46,479 nt of DNA, from NCBI GenBank assembly GCA_028868535.1, contig JAGWUH010000031.1, forward strand, positions 1-46,479. The letters run 5' to 3'. This document shows, one piece after another, positions 7,923 to 15,822 of this stretch; the stretch's first letter is position 1, and every line of letters starts with the position of its first letter. The translations under genes and the position numbers were made by a program. The notes under the pieces are model-generated. The model was not told the origin of the DNA. It saw only the letters and a program-made list of their open reading frames with translations, and made no database searches. This DNA is from Sphingomonadales bacterium. GTDB taxonomy: Bacteria > Pseudomonadota > Alphaproteobacteria > Sphingomonadales > Sphingomonadaceae.

Positions 7923-8705
7923 CTACTTCTCGATCACCTTGGCCGCCGTCGCGATCGCGGTGGCGGACAGGTCCTCCATCCGGTCGGCGACCATCGGCGC
8001 CGACGCGACCAGCGCGACGAACCCGGCGACGATCCCGGCGGGCAGCCCGAGCGAAAACAGGTTGAGCGCCGGCGCCGAGCGGCTCAGCACCCCGGCCAGC
8101 ACCTGCACCAGCAGCAGCACCAGCGTCACCGGCAGCGCCATGACGACGCCCGAGGCCAGCATGTCGGAGGCGAATCCCGCCACCATCGCGAACCGCTCCG
8201 GCCCCAGCCAGGTCTGGCCCGGCGGAAACGCGGCATAGCTCTTCACCACCAGCGCGATCCATTGCAGGTGCGCGCCGAGACCGAGGAAGATCAGCGTCAG
8301 CACCACCGTGAAATACTGCCCGAGCGCCGGTGAGTGGCTGCCCGAATGCGGATCGACCGTCGACGCCATCGACAGCCCCATGCCGCCGCCGATCACCTCG
8401 GCCGCGATCACCGGCGCCGCGAACGCGAACTGCAGCACGAAGCCGAGCGTCAGCCCGACCAGCACCTCGCCGCCGATCGCCATCAGCCCGGTGGCGGAGA
8501 TCAGGTGGGCCGGCGGCTGGGCGTTGGTCCAGCCGGCGACCAGCGCCGCGACCGCCGCCGCCACCATCACCCGGACCTGTGCCGGCACGCTGGCCGAGCC
8601 GAAGATCGGCACCGCCAGCAGCCCCGCGCCGATCCGCGTCATCAGGAACACCCAGCGCCAGAACTCGGCCTCCAGCGCGCCGAACCCGAAGTTCAGCGAA
8701 ATCAC
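7923..8705 (-). CDS. fliR: Flagellar export gate protein FliR
   Basis: FliR is part of the FliPQR export gate in the centre of the MS ring. The 260 residues are nearly all hydrophobic segments with family motifs such as RIGAGLLAVPIFG, GGEVLVGLTLGFVLQ and AEVIGGGMGLSMASTVDP. I chose GTG at 8705 as the start. It overlaps the fliQ stop in a GTGA junction, and the next residues (ISLNFGFGALEAEFW) begin the conserved N-terminus. An upstream in-frame extension reads through fliQ in another frame and is Arg/Gly-rich, so it was rejected. Total length fits FliR (about 250-260). Confidence 0.94.
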   Translation of the reverse strand: MISLNFGFGALEAEFWRWVFLMTRIGAGLLAVPIFGSASVPAQVRVMVAAAVAALVAGWTNAQPPAHLISATGLMAIGGEVLVGLTLGFVLQFAFAAPVIAAEVIGGGMGLSMASTVDPHSGSHSPALGQYFTVVLTLIFLGLGAHLQWIALVVKSYAAFPPGQTWLGPERFAMVAGFASDMLASGVVMALPVTLVLLLVQVLAGVLSRSAPALNLFSLGLPAGIVAGFVALVASAPMVADRMEDLSATAIATAAKVIEK

Positions 8706-8986
8706 TGGATGCCGCCCTTGCCGATGGCGGCGACGGCGCTGAAGATGTCGCGCTGGAAGTCCTCGATCAGCCCCATCATGCTGGCGCCGAAGATCACCAG
8801 CACCGCGGCGACGATGATCACCTTGGGCACGAAGGCCAGCGTCGCCTCGGACACCGAGGTCGCCGCCTGCACCACGCCGATCACCAGACCGACCGCGAGG
8901 CTGGCGAGCAGCACCGGCGCGCCGACCAGCGCCGCCACCCACAACATGCGGTCGGCGAGCGAGAGAAGGGCGGAAGTCTCGTCCAT
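8702..8986 (-). CDS. fliQ: Flagellar export gate protein FliQ
   Basis: FliQ is the small two-helix component of the FliPQR gate. The 94 residues match the family length and carry two membrane helices, about 15-40 and 50-75. The conserved pattern VGLVIGVVQAATSVSEATLAFVPK corresponds to the usual GliiaifQAaTqI.E.TL.FvPK segment. The ATG lies six bases after the fliP stop. The stop overlaps fliR by four bases. Nothing unusual was seen. Confidence 0.95.
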   Translation of the reverse strand: MDETSALLSLADRMLWVAALVGAPVLLASLAVGLVIGVVQAATSVSEATLAFVPKVIIVAAVLVIFGASMMGLIEDFQRDIFSAVAAIGKGGIQ

Positions 8987-8992
8987 CGCCGT

Positions 8993-9787
8993 TTACCCGA
9001 ACGACGCGACGAGGCTGCCCATCAGCAGCGCCCAGCCGTCGACAAGGACGAACAGCAGCAACTTGAACGGCAGCGAGATCAGCGCCGGGCTCATCATCAT
9101 CATGCCCAGGCTCATCAGCACCGACGAGACGACGAGGTCGATGATCAGGAACGGCAGGTAGAGCATGAAGCCGATCTGGAACGCGGTCTTGAGCTCGCTG
9201 GTCACGAACGCCGGCAGCAGGATCGAGAACGGCACCTGATCCGGCGTGGCGAACTTCGGCGCTTTCGCCATGTCGGCGAACATCGCCAGGTCATGCGTGC
9301 GCGTCTGCCGGATCATGAAGGCGTGGAACTCGGTCCCGGCGGCGGAGATCGCCTGCGTCGCGTTCATCGTGCCGGCGGAATAGGGGGCGATCGCATTGGC
9401 GTTCACCTTTTCCAGCGTCGGCGCCATCACGAACAGCGACAGGAACAGCGACAGCCCGATCAGCACCTGGTTCGGTGGCGATTGCTGCAATCCCAGCGCC
9501 TGCCGCAGGATCGACAGCACGATCAGGATGCGGGTGAAGCTGGTCATCATCAGCACGAGGCTGGGCAGGATGGTCAGCAGCCCCATGATCAGCAGGAGCT
9601 GCAGCGACAGCGTCATGCCGCCGCCGGGGCCGCCGTTGATCGTCGAGAACGCGCGGTCGAGCGCGCCGGGAATGGCGCTACCGCCGGCCGCGGCGGGCGC
9701 GGTCGCGGGGAGGGCGGCCTGCGCGTGCGCGGCCACCGACAGGGTCAGGCCGCCCAGCGCGGCAAGCACGGCAGGCAGGCGCTTCAC
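8993..9787 (-). CDS. fliP: Flagellar export gate protein FliP
   Basis: FliP is the main FliPQR channel subunit. The 264 residues start with a cleavable signal peptide (KRLPAVLAALGGL ... AHA-QA), as in many FliP proteins. A short Ala/Pro-rich stretch follows, then the conserved core: LLIMGLLTILPSLVLMMTSF, RQALGLQQSPPNQVLIGLSL, and a C-terminal region with FLIIDLVVSSVLMSLGMMM. I place the start at GTG 9787, which overlaps the fliO stop (GTGA) and puts the signal peptide at the very N-terminus. A longer reading to 10099 only adds low-complexity residues from other frames. Order and coupling are standard. Confidence 0.95.
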   Translation of the reverse strand: MKRLPAVLAALGGLTLSVAAHAQAALPATAPAAAGGSAIPGALDRAFSTINGGPGGGMTLSLQLLLIMGLLTILPSLVLMMTSFTRILIVLSILRQALGLQQSPPNQVLIGLSLFLSLFVMAPTLEKVNANAIAPYSAGTMNATQAISAAGTEFHAFMIRQTRTHDLAMFADMAKAPKFATPDQVPFSILLPAFVTSELKTAFQIGFMLYLPFLIIDLVVSSVLMSLGMMMMSPALISLPFKLLLFVLVDGWALLMGSLVASFG

Positions 9788-10059
9788 GAGGGCGCTCCGG
9801 CGCGGGCGGGCGCTTCGGCGAGCCGGGTCAGCCCGCTGCGCGAGACCGAGACCAGGATCTCGCGGCCGTGGAATTCCAGCACCGCCAGCTTCAGCGTTGG
9901 CGACAGCATCACCGTCTCGGTGATCTTCACCGATCGCGTGCCGCCGCCGGCCACCTTGCCCATGCGCGCCTGGACGACCTGGGACAGCTTCAGGCTCCCC
10001 CAGATCATGCCGCCGATCAGCGGCATCAGGACAATCAGCTTGACGATGTACCAGAGCAT
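9784..10059 (-). CDS. fliO: Flagellar assembly protein FliO
   Basis: FliO is a small membrane protein that helps FliP assemble. The 91-residue product has one N-terminal membrane helix (YIVKLIVLMPLIGGMIWG) and a short cytoplasmic domain containing SVKITETVMLSPTLKLAVLE and a GREILVSVS turn. These match the FliO pattern in which a basic or neutral segment precedes a strand pair resembling l.pk..l.vv.v.g...ll.Gv. The ATG at 10059 shares one base with the fliN stop. The gene stops within a GTGA junction with fliP. Sequence conservation in FliO is low, so position between fliN and fliP contributes much of the call. Confidence 0.85.
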   Translation of the reverse strand: MLWYIVKLIVLMPLIGGMIWGSLKLSQVVQARMGKVAGGGTRSVKITETVMLSPTLKLAVLEFHGREILVSVSRSGLTRLAEAPARAGAPS

Positions 10060-10340
10060 CAGGCGGCACTCTCCAGCGGGGCATCGGCGGTGCGGCCATC
10101 GGCCATCTCGACGATGCGCAGGCCGAAGCGGTTGCCCTGGGCGACGATCTCGCCCTTGGCGATGACCTTGCCGTTGACCATCACGTCGAGCAGCTCGTCG
10201 GTCAGCCGGTCGAGCATGACGACGCTTTCGGCGCCGAGCGACATCACGTCGCGCAGCTTCATGTCGGTGCGGCCGAGCTCGACCGAAAGGCGGACGTCGA
10301 CGTCGGCGAGGAAATCGAAGGCGCGGGGCTGGAGATTCAT
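10059..10340 (-). CDS. fliN: Flagellar motor switch protein FliN
   Basis: FliN forms the lower C-ring and takes part in switching and export. The 93 residues are almost a bare SpoA domain: DVDVRLSVELGRTDMKLRDV, then LDRLTDELLDVMVNGKVIAKGEI and GNRFGLRIVEM. The usual pattern (v.v.lG.....i.dll.L..GsVi.Ldk...epvdi.vNg..ia.GEvvv...fgvRi) is matched throughout. The N-terminal acidic extension seen in longer FliN proteins is absent, so this is a short form. It starts 12 bases after the fliM stop and shares one base with fliO. Confidence 0.93.
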   Translation of the reverse strand: MNLQPRAFDFLADVDVRLSVELGRTDMKLRDVMSLGAESVVMLDRLTDELLDVMVNGKVIAKGEIVAQGNRFGLRIVEMADGRTADAPLESAA

Positions 10341-10352
10341 GGCTGGGGTTCC

Positions 10353-11279
10353 TCAGTCCTGGAAGGCATCGTTGATCTGGATGGCGACACGGTCGTCGAC
10401 GGCGCCGACGGTGCCGTGCGCGAAGGCGACGTCGCCGGTCATCAGCGGCACGCTGCGGGCGACGGCGACGGGAATGACCTGGCCGGGTTGCAACGCGGCG
10501 ATCGTGGCGAACGGGATCGCCATGTCGACGATCACCGCGCGCACGCTCAGCGGCAGGTCGGCGAAGGGGGCATCCCACGGATTGCTGGCGCCGTTGCGCG
10601 GGGCCGCGGCCGACGCCTCGGCCTGGCCGAACAGCGCCGGCAGCGCGTCCAGCGGCAGCGCGAACGTCAGCGCCCAGGGCAGCAGGCCGTCGTCCTCGAC
10701 CTCCAGCGGCAGGATCGCCAGCGGGGTATCGGTCTCGAACGGCTCGAGCTGCGCCAGCGCGCCGTCGCGGCGCACCGGGGTGAAAGTCGGCACGCCGTGG
10801 CGTTGCACCGCCTCCGGGGCCACGGTCTCGATCGCCATCGCGATCTGCTGGGTGACCAGCGTCTCCAGCCGGGCAATCATCAGGTCGGCCGCCATCGGGA
10901 ACTTGTCGGGCAGCGGCATCGGCGCATCGCCCTTGCCGCCGAACGCGCGGTCGACGATGCGCAGCACCGGCTCGGCGTCGATCGACACCAGCACCGGCGT
11001 GCCGGCGGCGCCCATCGCCATCAGGCTGTTGGCGGCCAGCGGGCTCATGGCCGCGGCGGACAAGGTGCCCAGCGTGCCCTCGCGCGGGGTCTGGCAGCGC
11101 ACCACCGGCGCCTCGCCGCCCATCAGCGGCGCCAGCACGCCTGAAAGGCGGCGGGCCAGACGCTCGCCCATGCGGCCGAGCAGCGGCATCAGCGCGACCG
11201 GGTCGGGGCCGGAACGCAGCAGCTCGGGGCAGTGCTGGGCCAGCGGGCGCTCGGCGATCAGGGAGCGTTCGGGTTTCAT
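10353..11279 (-). CDS. fliM: Divergent FliM motor switch protein lacking the N-terminal CheY-binding motif
   Basis: FliM links FliG to FliN in the C-ring and normally receives CheY-P. The 308 residues contain a CheC-like middle domain (about 30-220) and a C-terminal SpoA domain (DLPLSVRAVIVDMAIPF to HGTVGAVDDRVAIQI). The family usually starts with LSQxEIDALL, the CheY-P docking helix. Here the N-terminus is MKPERSLIAERPLAQHCPELL and nothing similar follows. The GGxG loop of FliM-M is also not evident. I chose ATG 11279. The extension upstream to 11531 runs into fliL in another frame and contains no docking motif either. Position between fliL and fliN makes the identity secure. How the switch receives a signal is open. 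Confidence 0.85.
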   Translation of the reverse strand: MKPERSLIAERPLAQHCPELLRSGPDPVALMPLLGRMGERLARRLSGVLAPLMGGEAPVVRCQTPREGTLGTLSAAAMSPLAANSLMAMGAAGTPVLVSIDAEPVLRIVDRAFGGKGDAPMPLPDKFPMAADLMIARLETLVTQQIAMAIETVAPEAVQRHGVPTFTPVRRDGALAQLEPFETDTPLAILPLEVEDDGLLPWALTFALPLDALPALFGQAEASAAAPRNGASNPWDAPFADLPLSVRAVIVDMAIPFATIAALQPGQVIPVAVARSVPLMTGDVAFAHGTVGAVDDRVAIQINDAFQD

Positions 11280-11329
11280 AGGGTCTTTCGGGCGGAGATG
11301 AGTGGGGGGTGACGGGAGGCCGGCGGGCG

Positions 11330-11914
11330 CTACTGCACCAGGAAGGACTTGAAGTAGACGGCATCGACGCCGCCGAAGCCTTCCTGGTCGGTCAGCACCT
11401 TGTTGATCGCCTGGGTCAGCCGCTTCTGCAGCCGGTCCTTGCCCTCGATGGTGTTGACGTCTTCCTCGGGGGTGTCGGCCAGCACCGCCAGCATGGCCGA
11501 GCGGATCGCCAGCTCGTGCTTCTTCAGCCACATCAGCACGCGGCCGTCGCGGTGGGTCGAGCAGGCCAGGCTGACCTGGATCAGCGCCGACGAGTTCTTG
11601 AGGTTCGAGGTGAAGTCGTCGGGGAAGGTGAAGTAGGTGGTCTTGTACGGGCTGCCGCCCTCGCCCTCGACGTCCTTGGCGCCTTCGCCTTCCTTGCCGC
11701 CCTCGCCCTTCGGGGCATATGGGTCTTCCTCGCCCTTGTGGACCAGCTTGGGCGAATTGTCCTCGTGCTTCTTCTCACCGCCGATCATGCCGGTCTTGAC
11801 CAGCGCGAACGCGCCGCCGCCGCCGATGGCGAGCATCGCCACCGCCATCCCGGCCATCATGACCATGCCCTTGCCCTTGTCCTTGGCGGGCTTCTCGGCC
11901 TTGTCCTTGCTCAT
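11330..11914 (-). CDS. fliL: Flagellar basal-body associated protein FliL
   Basis: FliL is a single-pass inner-membrane protein that surrounds or stabilises stators. The 194 residues show a Lys-rich cytoplasmic N-terminus, one membrane helix (about 18-42), a charged Gly/Glu/Lys linker (about 47-90), and a C-terminal FliL domain. The domain has the recognisable pattern YFTFPDDFTSNLKNS, LIQVSLACST, HELAIRSAMLAVLADT and RLTQAINKVL, ending FKSFLVQ. The linker is longer and more charged than in many FliL proteins. It is 29 bases downstream of fliK and 50 bases upstream of fliM. Confidence 0.93.
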   Translation of the reverse strand: MSKDKAEKPAKDKGKGMVMMAGMAVAMLAIGGGGAFALVKTGMIGGEKKHEDNSPKLVHKGEEDPYAPKGEGGKEGEGAKDVEGEGGSPYKTTYFTFPDDFTSNLKNSSALIQVSLACSTHRDGRVLMWLKKHELAIRSAMLAVLADTPEEDVNTIEGKDRLQKRLTQAINKVLTDQEGFGGVDAVYFKSFLVQ

Positions 11915-11943
11915 CGCTTATCCCTCGGTTGGTCGATACGGTG

Positions 11944-13323
11944 TCAGGCGAACACGCCCGGTTGTGCGGTGGCGTCCCCGGTCCGGCCGCCGTCCTTGCC
12001 GGAGGCGGGGGTGCGCGACGCCGCGGCAAAGCCGGCCGACGTCGCCTGGGGCTGCTGGCGCGGCTGCTGCCGGCCGGGATTCTGCTGGGCCAGGCTCCAG
12101 TCGGCGGTGCCGCCGTGCTGGCCCTGGTGGTTGCCCTGCTGGCTGCCGCTGTCGGCGCGCGCGCCGGCGGTGGCTTCCACCGCCGGCCGGGCGGCCAGCG
12201 CCGCCTGCGCGGCCGGGGCAAAGCCGGGGTCGTTGCTGGCCATGGAGACCGAAAGCCCGTCGCCGGCGGTCTCGAAGCGCAGCGAGACGTGGCCGAACTC
12301 GGCGTGGCGCACCGACGTCGCCACCGCCGCCGGCGAAGCACCGCCGCGCGCGGCGGCGCGCGCCTCGACCAGCCGGTCGACCAGCGCGGCCATGTCGTGC
12401 GGGGCAGGGGCGTGAGCGGCTGCGGGCGCGGCGGCGGTCGCCGCGACGATCTGCGCGGCCGGCATCGCGGCCAGCGCGGCGGGGATGGCGGGGCCGGTGT
12501 TCGCCTCGGGGGAAGCGATCGGTGCCGGCCCCGCCGACGATGGTGCGGACCGATCGGCCATCGGAGGTTGGCCCTGGCCGCTATCGCCGTGTCCGCTCGG
12601 GGAAGCGGACCGATCCTGCATAGCGCCGAGACTTGAATCGGGCGTCGACGCGGCACTAGGGATAATCTCGGCACCGGCGCCCTTGCCATCGGCCCTGCCA
12701 TCGCTCTTGCCATTACCAGCGGTGCGGCGCGCCGACGCCCCGGCGGGCGCATCGCCGCCGGTCGCCGTCTTCGCGCCCCGCGCGACCAGCGCGGGTTGGG
12801 CCGCCGCGGCGCGCGCACCCTGGGCGCCGATCGCGGCGGGGCTGGTCGCGGCCGCTGCAGCCGGAGCATTCGCGGCGGCGCCGGGGATCATGGCCCCGGG
12901 CAGCAGGATCGTCGGCAGCAGCGAGATCGCCGCCGCCTGCGCGTCGTCGTGGTGCCCGTCGCCAGTCTTGTCGCCGGTCTTGTCGTCGGTTTCGTCGGCT
13001 TCGGTCCCGGTTGCGGGCCGGGCGTCATCGTCCTCGCCCGCGGCGGCCGGACCCGCAGGGATCGTGCCGGCCAGCGCCGTGGCAACGATTGCCGGCAGCG
13101 CGGTTGCCGGCAAGGCCTTGCCGGTTTCCGGCAAATTGCCGGCAACGGCAGGCGGCACGAGGGCGGGCGGGTTGGGCTGCGCCGGGGCGACCTGTTCGGC
13201 CAGGACCTTGTCGAAGGCGCCGTCGATCGCCGCGCCACCGCCCGCCGAGGTGCCGGAATCGCTGATTCCACTGCCTGCCGGGGCTCCGGCGGGGGTCAGG
13301 CTCAGCGAAATCGGATCGGTCAT
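11944..13323 (-). CDS. fliK: Flagellar hook-length control protein FliK
   Basis: FliK is exported and measures hook length. Its C-terminal domain then tells FlhB to switch substrates. The 459 residues are mostly a Pro/Ala/Gly-rich, low-complexity ruler. A compact C-terminal domain around 330-400 (AEFGHVSLRFETAGDGLSV followed by a helix rich in Ala) resembles the Flg_hook domain (GhveVrl...dg.l.v.f). A Gln/Gly-rich tail follows. No clear ribosome-binding site precedes the ATG. Bases 13089-13145 inside the gene carry an unusual cluster of TTGCCGGCAA palindromes, described separately. They encode repeated Leu-Pro-Ala using TTG codons, rare in this GC-rich DNA. Neighbours fliJ and fliL fit. Confidence 0.88.
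   Translation of the reverse strand: MTDPISLSLTPAGAPAGSGISDSGTSAGGGAAIDGAFDKVLAEQVAPAQPNPPALVPPAVAGNLPETGKALPATALPAIVATALAGTIPAGPAAAGEDDDARPATGTEADETDDKTGDKTGDGHHDDAQAAAISLLPTILLPGAMIPGAAANAPAAAAATSPAAIGAQGARAAAAQPALVARGAKTATGGDAPAGASARRTAGNGKSDGRADGKGAGAEIIPSAASTPDSSLGAMQDRSASPSGHGDSGQGQPPMADRSAPSSAGPAPIASPEANTGPAIPAALAAMPAAQIVAATAAAPAAAHAPAPHDMAALVDRLVEARAAARGGASPAAVATSVRHAEFGHVSLRFETAGDGLSVSMASNDPGFAPAAQAALAARPAVEATAGARADSGSQQGNHQGQHGGTADWSLAQQNPGRQQPRQQPQATSAGFAAASRTPASGKDGGRTGDATAQPGVFA
13089..13145. promoter_or_regulatory. Cluster of CCGGCAA/TTGCCGG palindromes inside fliK
   Basis: Within 57 bases there is a perfect 18-base palindrome, CCGGCAAGGCCTTGCCGG (13107-13124). There is also CCGGCAA-A-TTGCCGG (13128-13142) and two copies of TTGCCGGCAA (13104-13113 and 13136-13145). 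The same core occurs in flagellar control regions elsewhere in the window and resembles the Caulobacter ftr element. A weak sigma-54-like promoter lies about 200 bases upstream on the same strand. A downstream enhancer is possible; chance from Leu-Pro-Ala coding is the alternative. Confidence 0.45.
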
Positions 13324-13336
13324 CGCTACGGTCCCA

Positions 13337-13353
13337 GTGCAAGATCTGGCCCG
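13337..13353 (-). promoter_or_regulatory. Weak sigma-54-like promoter before fliK
   Basis: On the minus strand the sequence CCGGGCCAGATCTTGCA keeps the GG-N10-GC spacing and a perfect TTGCA -12 box, but its -24 box departs from TGGCACG at four positions. The predicted start would leave only about four bases before the fliK ATG. It is therefore a tentative call. Confidence 0.3.
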
Positions 13354-13376
13354 GTCCTCCCGGGCTTCATCTCTTG

Positions 13377-13802
13377 CTATTCAAGGTCCGTGCCAATTGC
13401 CTTGCGGGCGCCCAGAACCGGCGCTTGCGCCTTGCCCGCCAGTTCGCGGGCGTGGGCGACGGCGCGGTCCTCGACCGCGGCGCGGCGCCGTTCGGCCTGC
13501 GCCAGTTCGGCCTGCCGCATGTCCGCCACCTGCTGCGCGCGAGCGGCATCGGCCAGCGTCCGGCTGCGCACGCCCTGCAGTCCGCCGCTGAACTTCGCCA
13601 GCCGCACGAGGTCGCCGCCGTCGCGCGCGTCGCTGCGCGCCGCATAGTCGGCGGCCAGGTTGCCGGTGCGCGCCGCCAGCGCCTGCAATTGCGCCAGCGT
13701 CGATTCGGCGTGCGCCGCCTCGGCCGCCGCGGTCTGCTTGGCGATCGCGCGCACGCGCTCGAGCCGTTGCAGGCGGGCCAGCTTTTTCAGTTCCTCGCGC
13801 AT
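13377..13802 (-). CDS. fliJ: Flagellar export chaperone FliJ
   Basis: FliJ is a small coiled-coil protein that joins the export ATPase FliI to the gate and recycles chaperones. The 141 residues are almost entirely helical, with repeated Ala/Arg/Glu/Gln heptads (for example LKKLARLQRLERVRAIAKQ and QVADMRQAELAQAERRRAAVE) and no globular motif. The ATG lies 6 bases from the fliI stop, and 53 bases separate its stop from the fliK ATG. Sequence conservation is low in this family; coiled-coil content, length and place between fliI and fliK carry the call. Confidence 0.82.
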   Translation of the reverse strand: MREELKKLARLQRLERVRAIAKQTAAAEAAHAESTLAQLQALAARTGNLAADYAARSDARDGGDLVRLAKFSGGLQGVRSRTLADAARAQQVADMRQAELAQAERRRAAVEDRAVAHARELAGKAQAPVLGARKAIGTDLE

Positions 13803-13808
13803 CGGGCG

Positions 13809-15161
13809 CTAGCCCAGCAGCTGCGCGAGCTGGCCCACCGCGACGTCCATCGGCACGACGCTGCCGCGCTCCTGGCTCAGGAACTCGACCAGCATCGGAT
13901 GCATCTCAATCGCGCGGTCCAGTTGCGGGTCGGCGCCGGCGCGATAGGCGCCCATCAACACAAGGTCGCGGTTGGCCTCGTAGCCGGCGATCAGCGCGCG
14001 GAACTGCCGGGCCAGCCGCTCGTGCTGCGACGGGACGATGTCGTTCATCACGCGGCTCAGGCTCGCGGCGATGTCGATCGCCGGATATTGCCCGCGCTGC
14101 GCGAGGTCGCGGCTGAGCACGATATGCCCGTCGAGGATCGACCGCGCGGTGTCGACCACCGGGTCGTCCTGGTTGTCGCCGTCGGCCAGCACCGTGTAGA
14201 GCCCGGTGATAGAGCCGCCGCTGGCCGCCGAATTGCCGGCACGCTCGACCAGCTTGGTGATCGTCGCCAGCGCCGAGGGCGGATAGCCGCGCGCCGCGCC
14301 GGGTTCGCCCAGCAGCAGGCCGATCTCGCGCGCGGCGTGCGCGACGCGGGTCAGCGAATCCATGATCAGCAGCACGCGGCGGCCCTGCGCGCGGAAATGC
14401 TCGGCGATCGATGTCGCCAGCAGCGCCCCGCGCAGGCGCAGGTTCGGCGCGTGGTCCGCCGGCACCGCGACCACGGCGGTATGGCCGTGCTTGTCGCCGG
14501 TCATGTGCCGCTCGACGAAGTCCGAAACTTCGCGGGCGCGCTCGCCGATGAGCCCGACGACGACGACGTCCGCCTCCGCGCCGTGCGCGATCATGTCGAG
14601 CAGCACCGATTTGCCGACGCCCGATCCGGCCATGATGCCGATGCGCTGGCCGACGCCAAAGGTGGTGAGCGCGTTGAGCGCGCGAATGCCGACATCGAAC
14701 GGCAGCCGCACCGGCGACCGGTCGAGCGCGCCGGTACGCACGCCGCCGGCGGGCCACAGCTCGCGCGGGTGCAGCGGGCCGGCATTGTCGATCGGATGGC
14801 CCTCGCCGTCGACGGCGCGGCCGAGGAAGGCCTCGCCCACCGGCAGCATGCCGGGGCGGCCCTCGGGATGGACGCGCGCGCCCGGCCGGAGGTTCACGGT
14901 GTCGCCCAGCAGCATCATCAGCGTGCGGCCGTTGCGGAAGCCGATCACCTCGGCCGAAAGCGGTCGTTCTGCGCCACTGCGCGATGGCCCGATGCGGCAG
15001 ATCGAGCCGACCGGCACCGACAGCCCCGATACCTCGAGCAGGCCGCCGTCGCAGGCGGCCACCAGCCCGAACCGCGCCGGTTCGAGCGCGATCGGTGCGG
15101 CGGCCATGTCGGCCAGCAAGGGTTCGACCAGCTTCAGCATATCAGGACACGGACAATCCAT
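13809..15161 (-). CDS. fliI: Flagellum-specific export ATPase FliI
   Basis: FliI is the hexameric ATPase at the base of the export apparatus, related to the F1 beta subunit. The 450 residues hold a Walker A loop (IMAGSGVGKSVLLD), a Walker B strand (RVLLIMDSLTRVAHAARE), the ATPase signature region with RGYPPSALATITKLVERAG, and the C-terminal part with LVEFLSQERGS. Two starts are possible, ATG 15161 and ATG 15140; neither has a good ribosome-binding site. The longer was kept, and the shorter would begin MLKLVEPLLADM. It lies 58 bases after fliH and 6 before fliJ. All catalytic motifs look intact. Confidence 0.95.
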   Translation of the reverse strand: MDCPCPDMLKLVEPLLADMAAAPIALEPARFGLVAACDGGLLEVSGLSVPVGSICRIGPSRSGAERPLSAEVIGFRNGRTLMMLLGDTVNLRPGARVHPEGRPGMLPVGEAFLGRAVDGEGHPIDNAGPLHPRELWPAGGVRTGALDRSPVRLPFDVGIRALNALTTFGVGQRIGIMAGSGVGKSVLLDMIAHGAEADVVVVGLIGERAREVSDFVERHMTGDKHGHTAVVAVPADHAPNLRLRGALLATSIAEHFRAQGRRVLLIMDSLTRVAHAAREIGLLLGEPGAARGYPPSALATITKLVERAGNSAASGGSITGLYTVLADGDNQDDPVVDTARSILDGHIVLSRDLAQRGQYPAIDIAASLSRVMNDIVPSQHERLARQFRALIAGYEANRDLVLMGAYRAGADPQLDRAIEMHPMLVEFLSQERGSVVPMDVAVGQLAQLLG

Positions 15162-15219
15162 TGGAGGGGGTTAGCGGCGGGCCAAGCCCCTGGTTCGGTC
15201 ACATATTTCTTCGCGCACC

Positions 15220-15822
15220 TCAGCACAGGTTCAGCGCCTCGGCGATCGCGCGGCGCCAGGTCTCGGGTCCGTCCTCGGCGCCCCCGGCCTGCGTATCGAC
15301 GCGGATCGTCCCCCGGGTCAGCGTCGGGTCGGGATCGAACGCCCAGTCCTCGGGCAAGAGCGACCGCACCAGCGCGAGATCGTCGGGATGAAGCCGGAAC
15401 ACGCGCTCGTCGTCGGCACGGACGAACATGTCCGCCACCTTGCGTACCCGTCCGGCCAGCGCCTTCTTGTCCAGCGCCAGCGGCTGCAAGGTCGCCTCGC
15501 ACAGCGCGACGACGGTATCGAGCAGCCGCTGCCGCAGCGCCTCGGTCAGTTCCGCGTCGAGCCGCGCGAAGGCGAAGGCGAAACGCTCGCGCGCCTCGTC
15601 CGCCAGCCGTGCGGCGGCCTCGGCCTCGGCGCGTGCCGCGGCCATGCCCTCGGCGAAGCCCCGTGCCAGCGCCGCGTCGAGCGGGTCGGGCTCGGCCTCG
15701 ATCGGCATGGGCGGTTCGGGCGGGGCAATGCCGCCGCCCATCGTTTCCGGCCCGCGCGCGATGAAGCGCCCGTCGCGGGCAAAGCCGGTGCTCGGCACCG
15801 AGAGCGCGGCGAAGCTAGACAT
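15220..15822 (-). CDS. fliH: Flagellar export ATPase regulator FliH
   Basis: FliH holds FliI in check as an FliH2-FliI complex and anchors it to the C-ring. The 200 residues open with a Pro-rich segment. A long helix follows with Ala/Glu/Arg heptads and GFAEGMAAARAEAEAAARLA, the usual G/A-xxx-G/A motif region. A C-terminal domain follows (VVALCEATLQPLALDKKAL, then LHPDDLALVRSLLPEDW and GTIRVDTQAGG), which matches the FliH/YscL pattern with a conserved l.v.pddl.lv. Its start overlaps the fliG stop by eight bases. Position and pattern agree. Confidence 0.88.
   Translation of the reverse strand: MSSFAALSVPSTGFARDGRFIARGPETMGGGIAPPEPPMPIEAEPDPLDAALARGFAEGMAAARAEAEAAARLADEARERFAFAFARLDAELTEALRQRLLDTVVALCEATLQPLALDKKALAGRVRKVADMFVRADDERVFRLHPDDLALVRSLLPEDWAFDPDPTLTRGTIRVDTQAGGAEDGPETWRRAIAEALNLC

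Noticed and set aside
13851..13866. CGGCACGACGCTGCCG inside fliI
   Set aside because: It keeps the core spacing of the palindrome but lacks the extended arms and lies in the fliI coding end with no promoter nearby. Likely chance.
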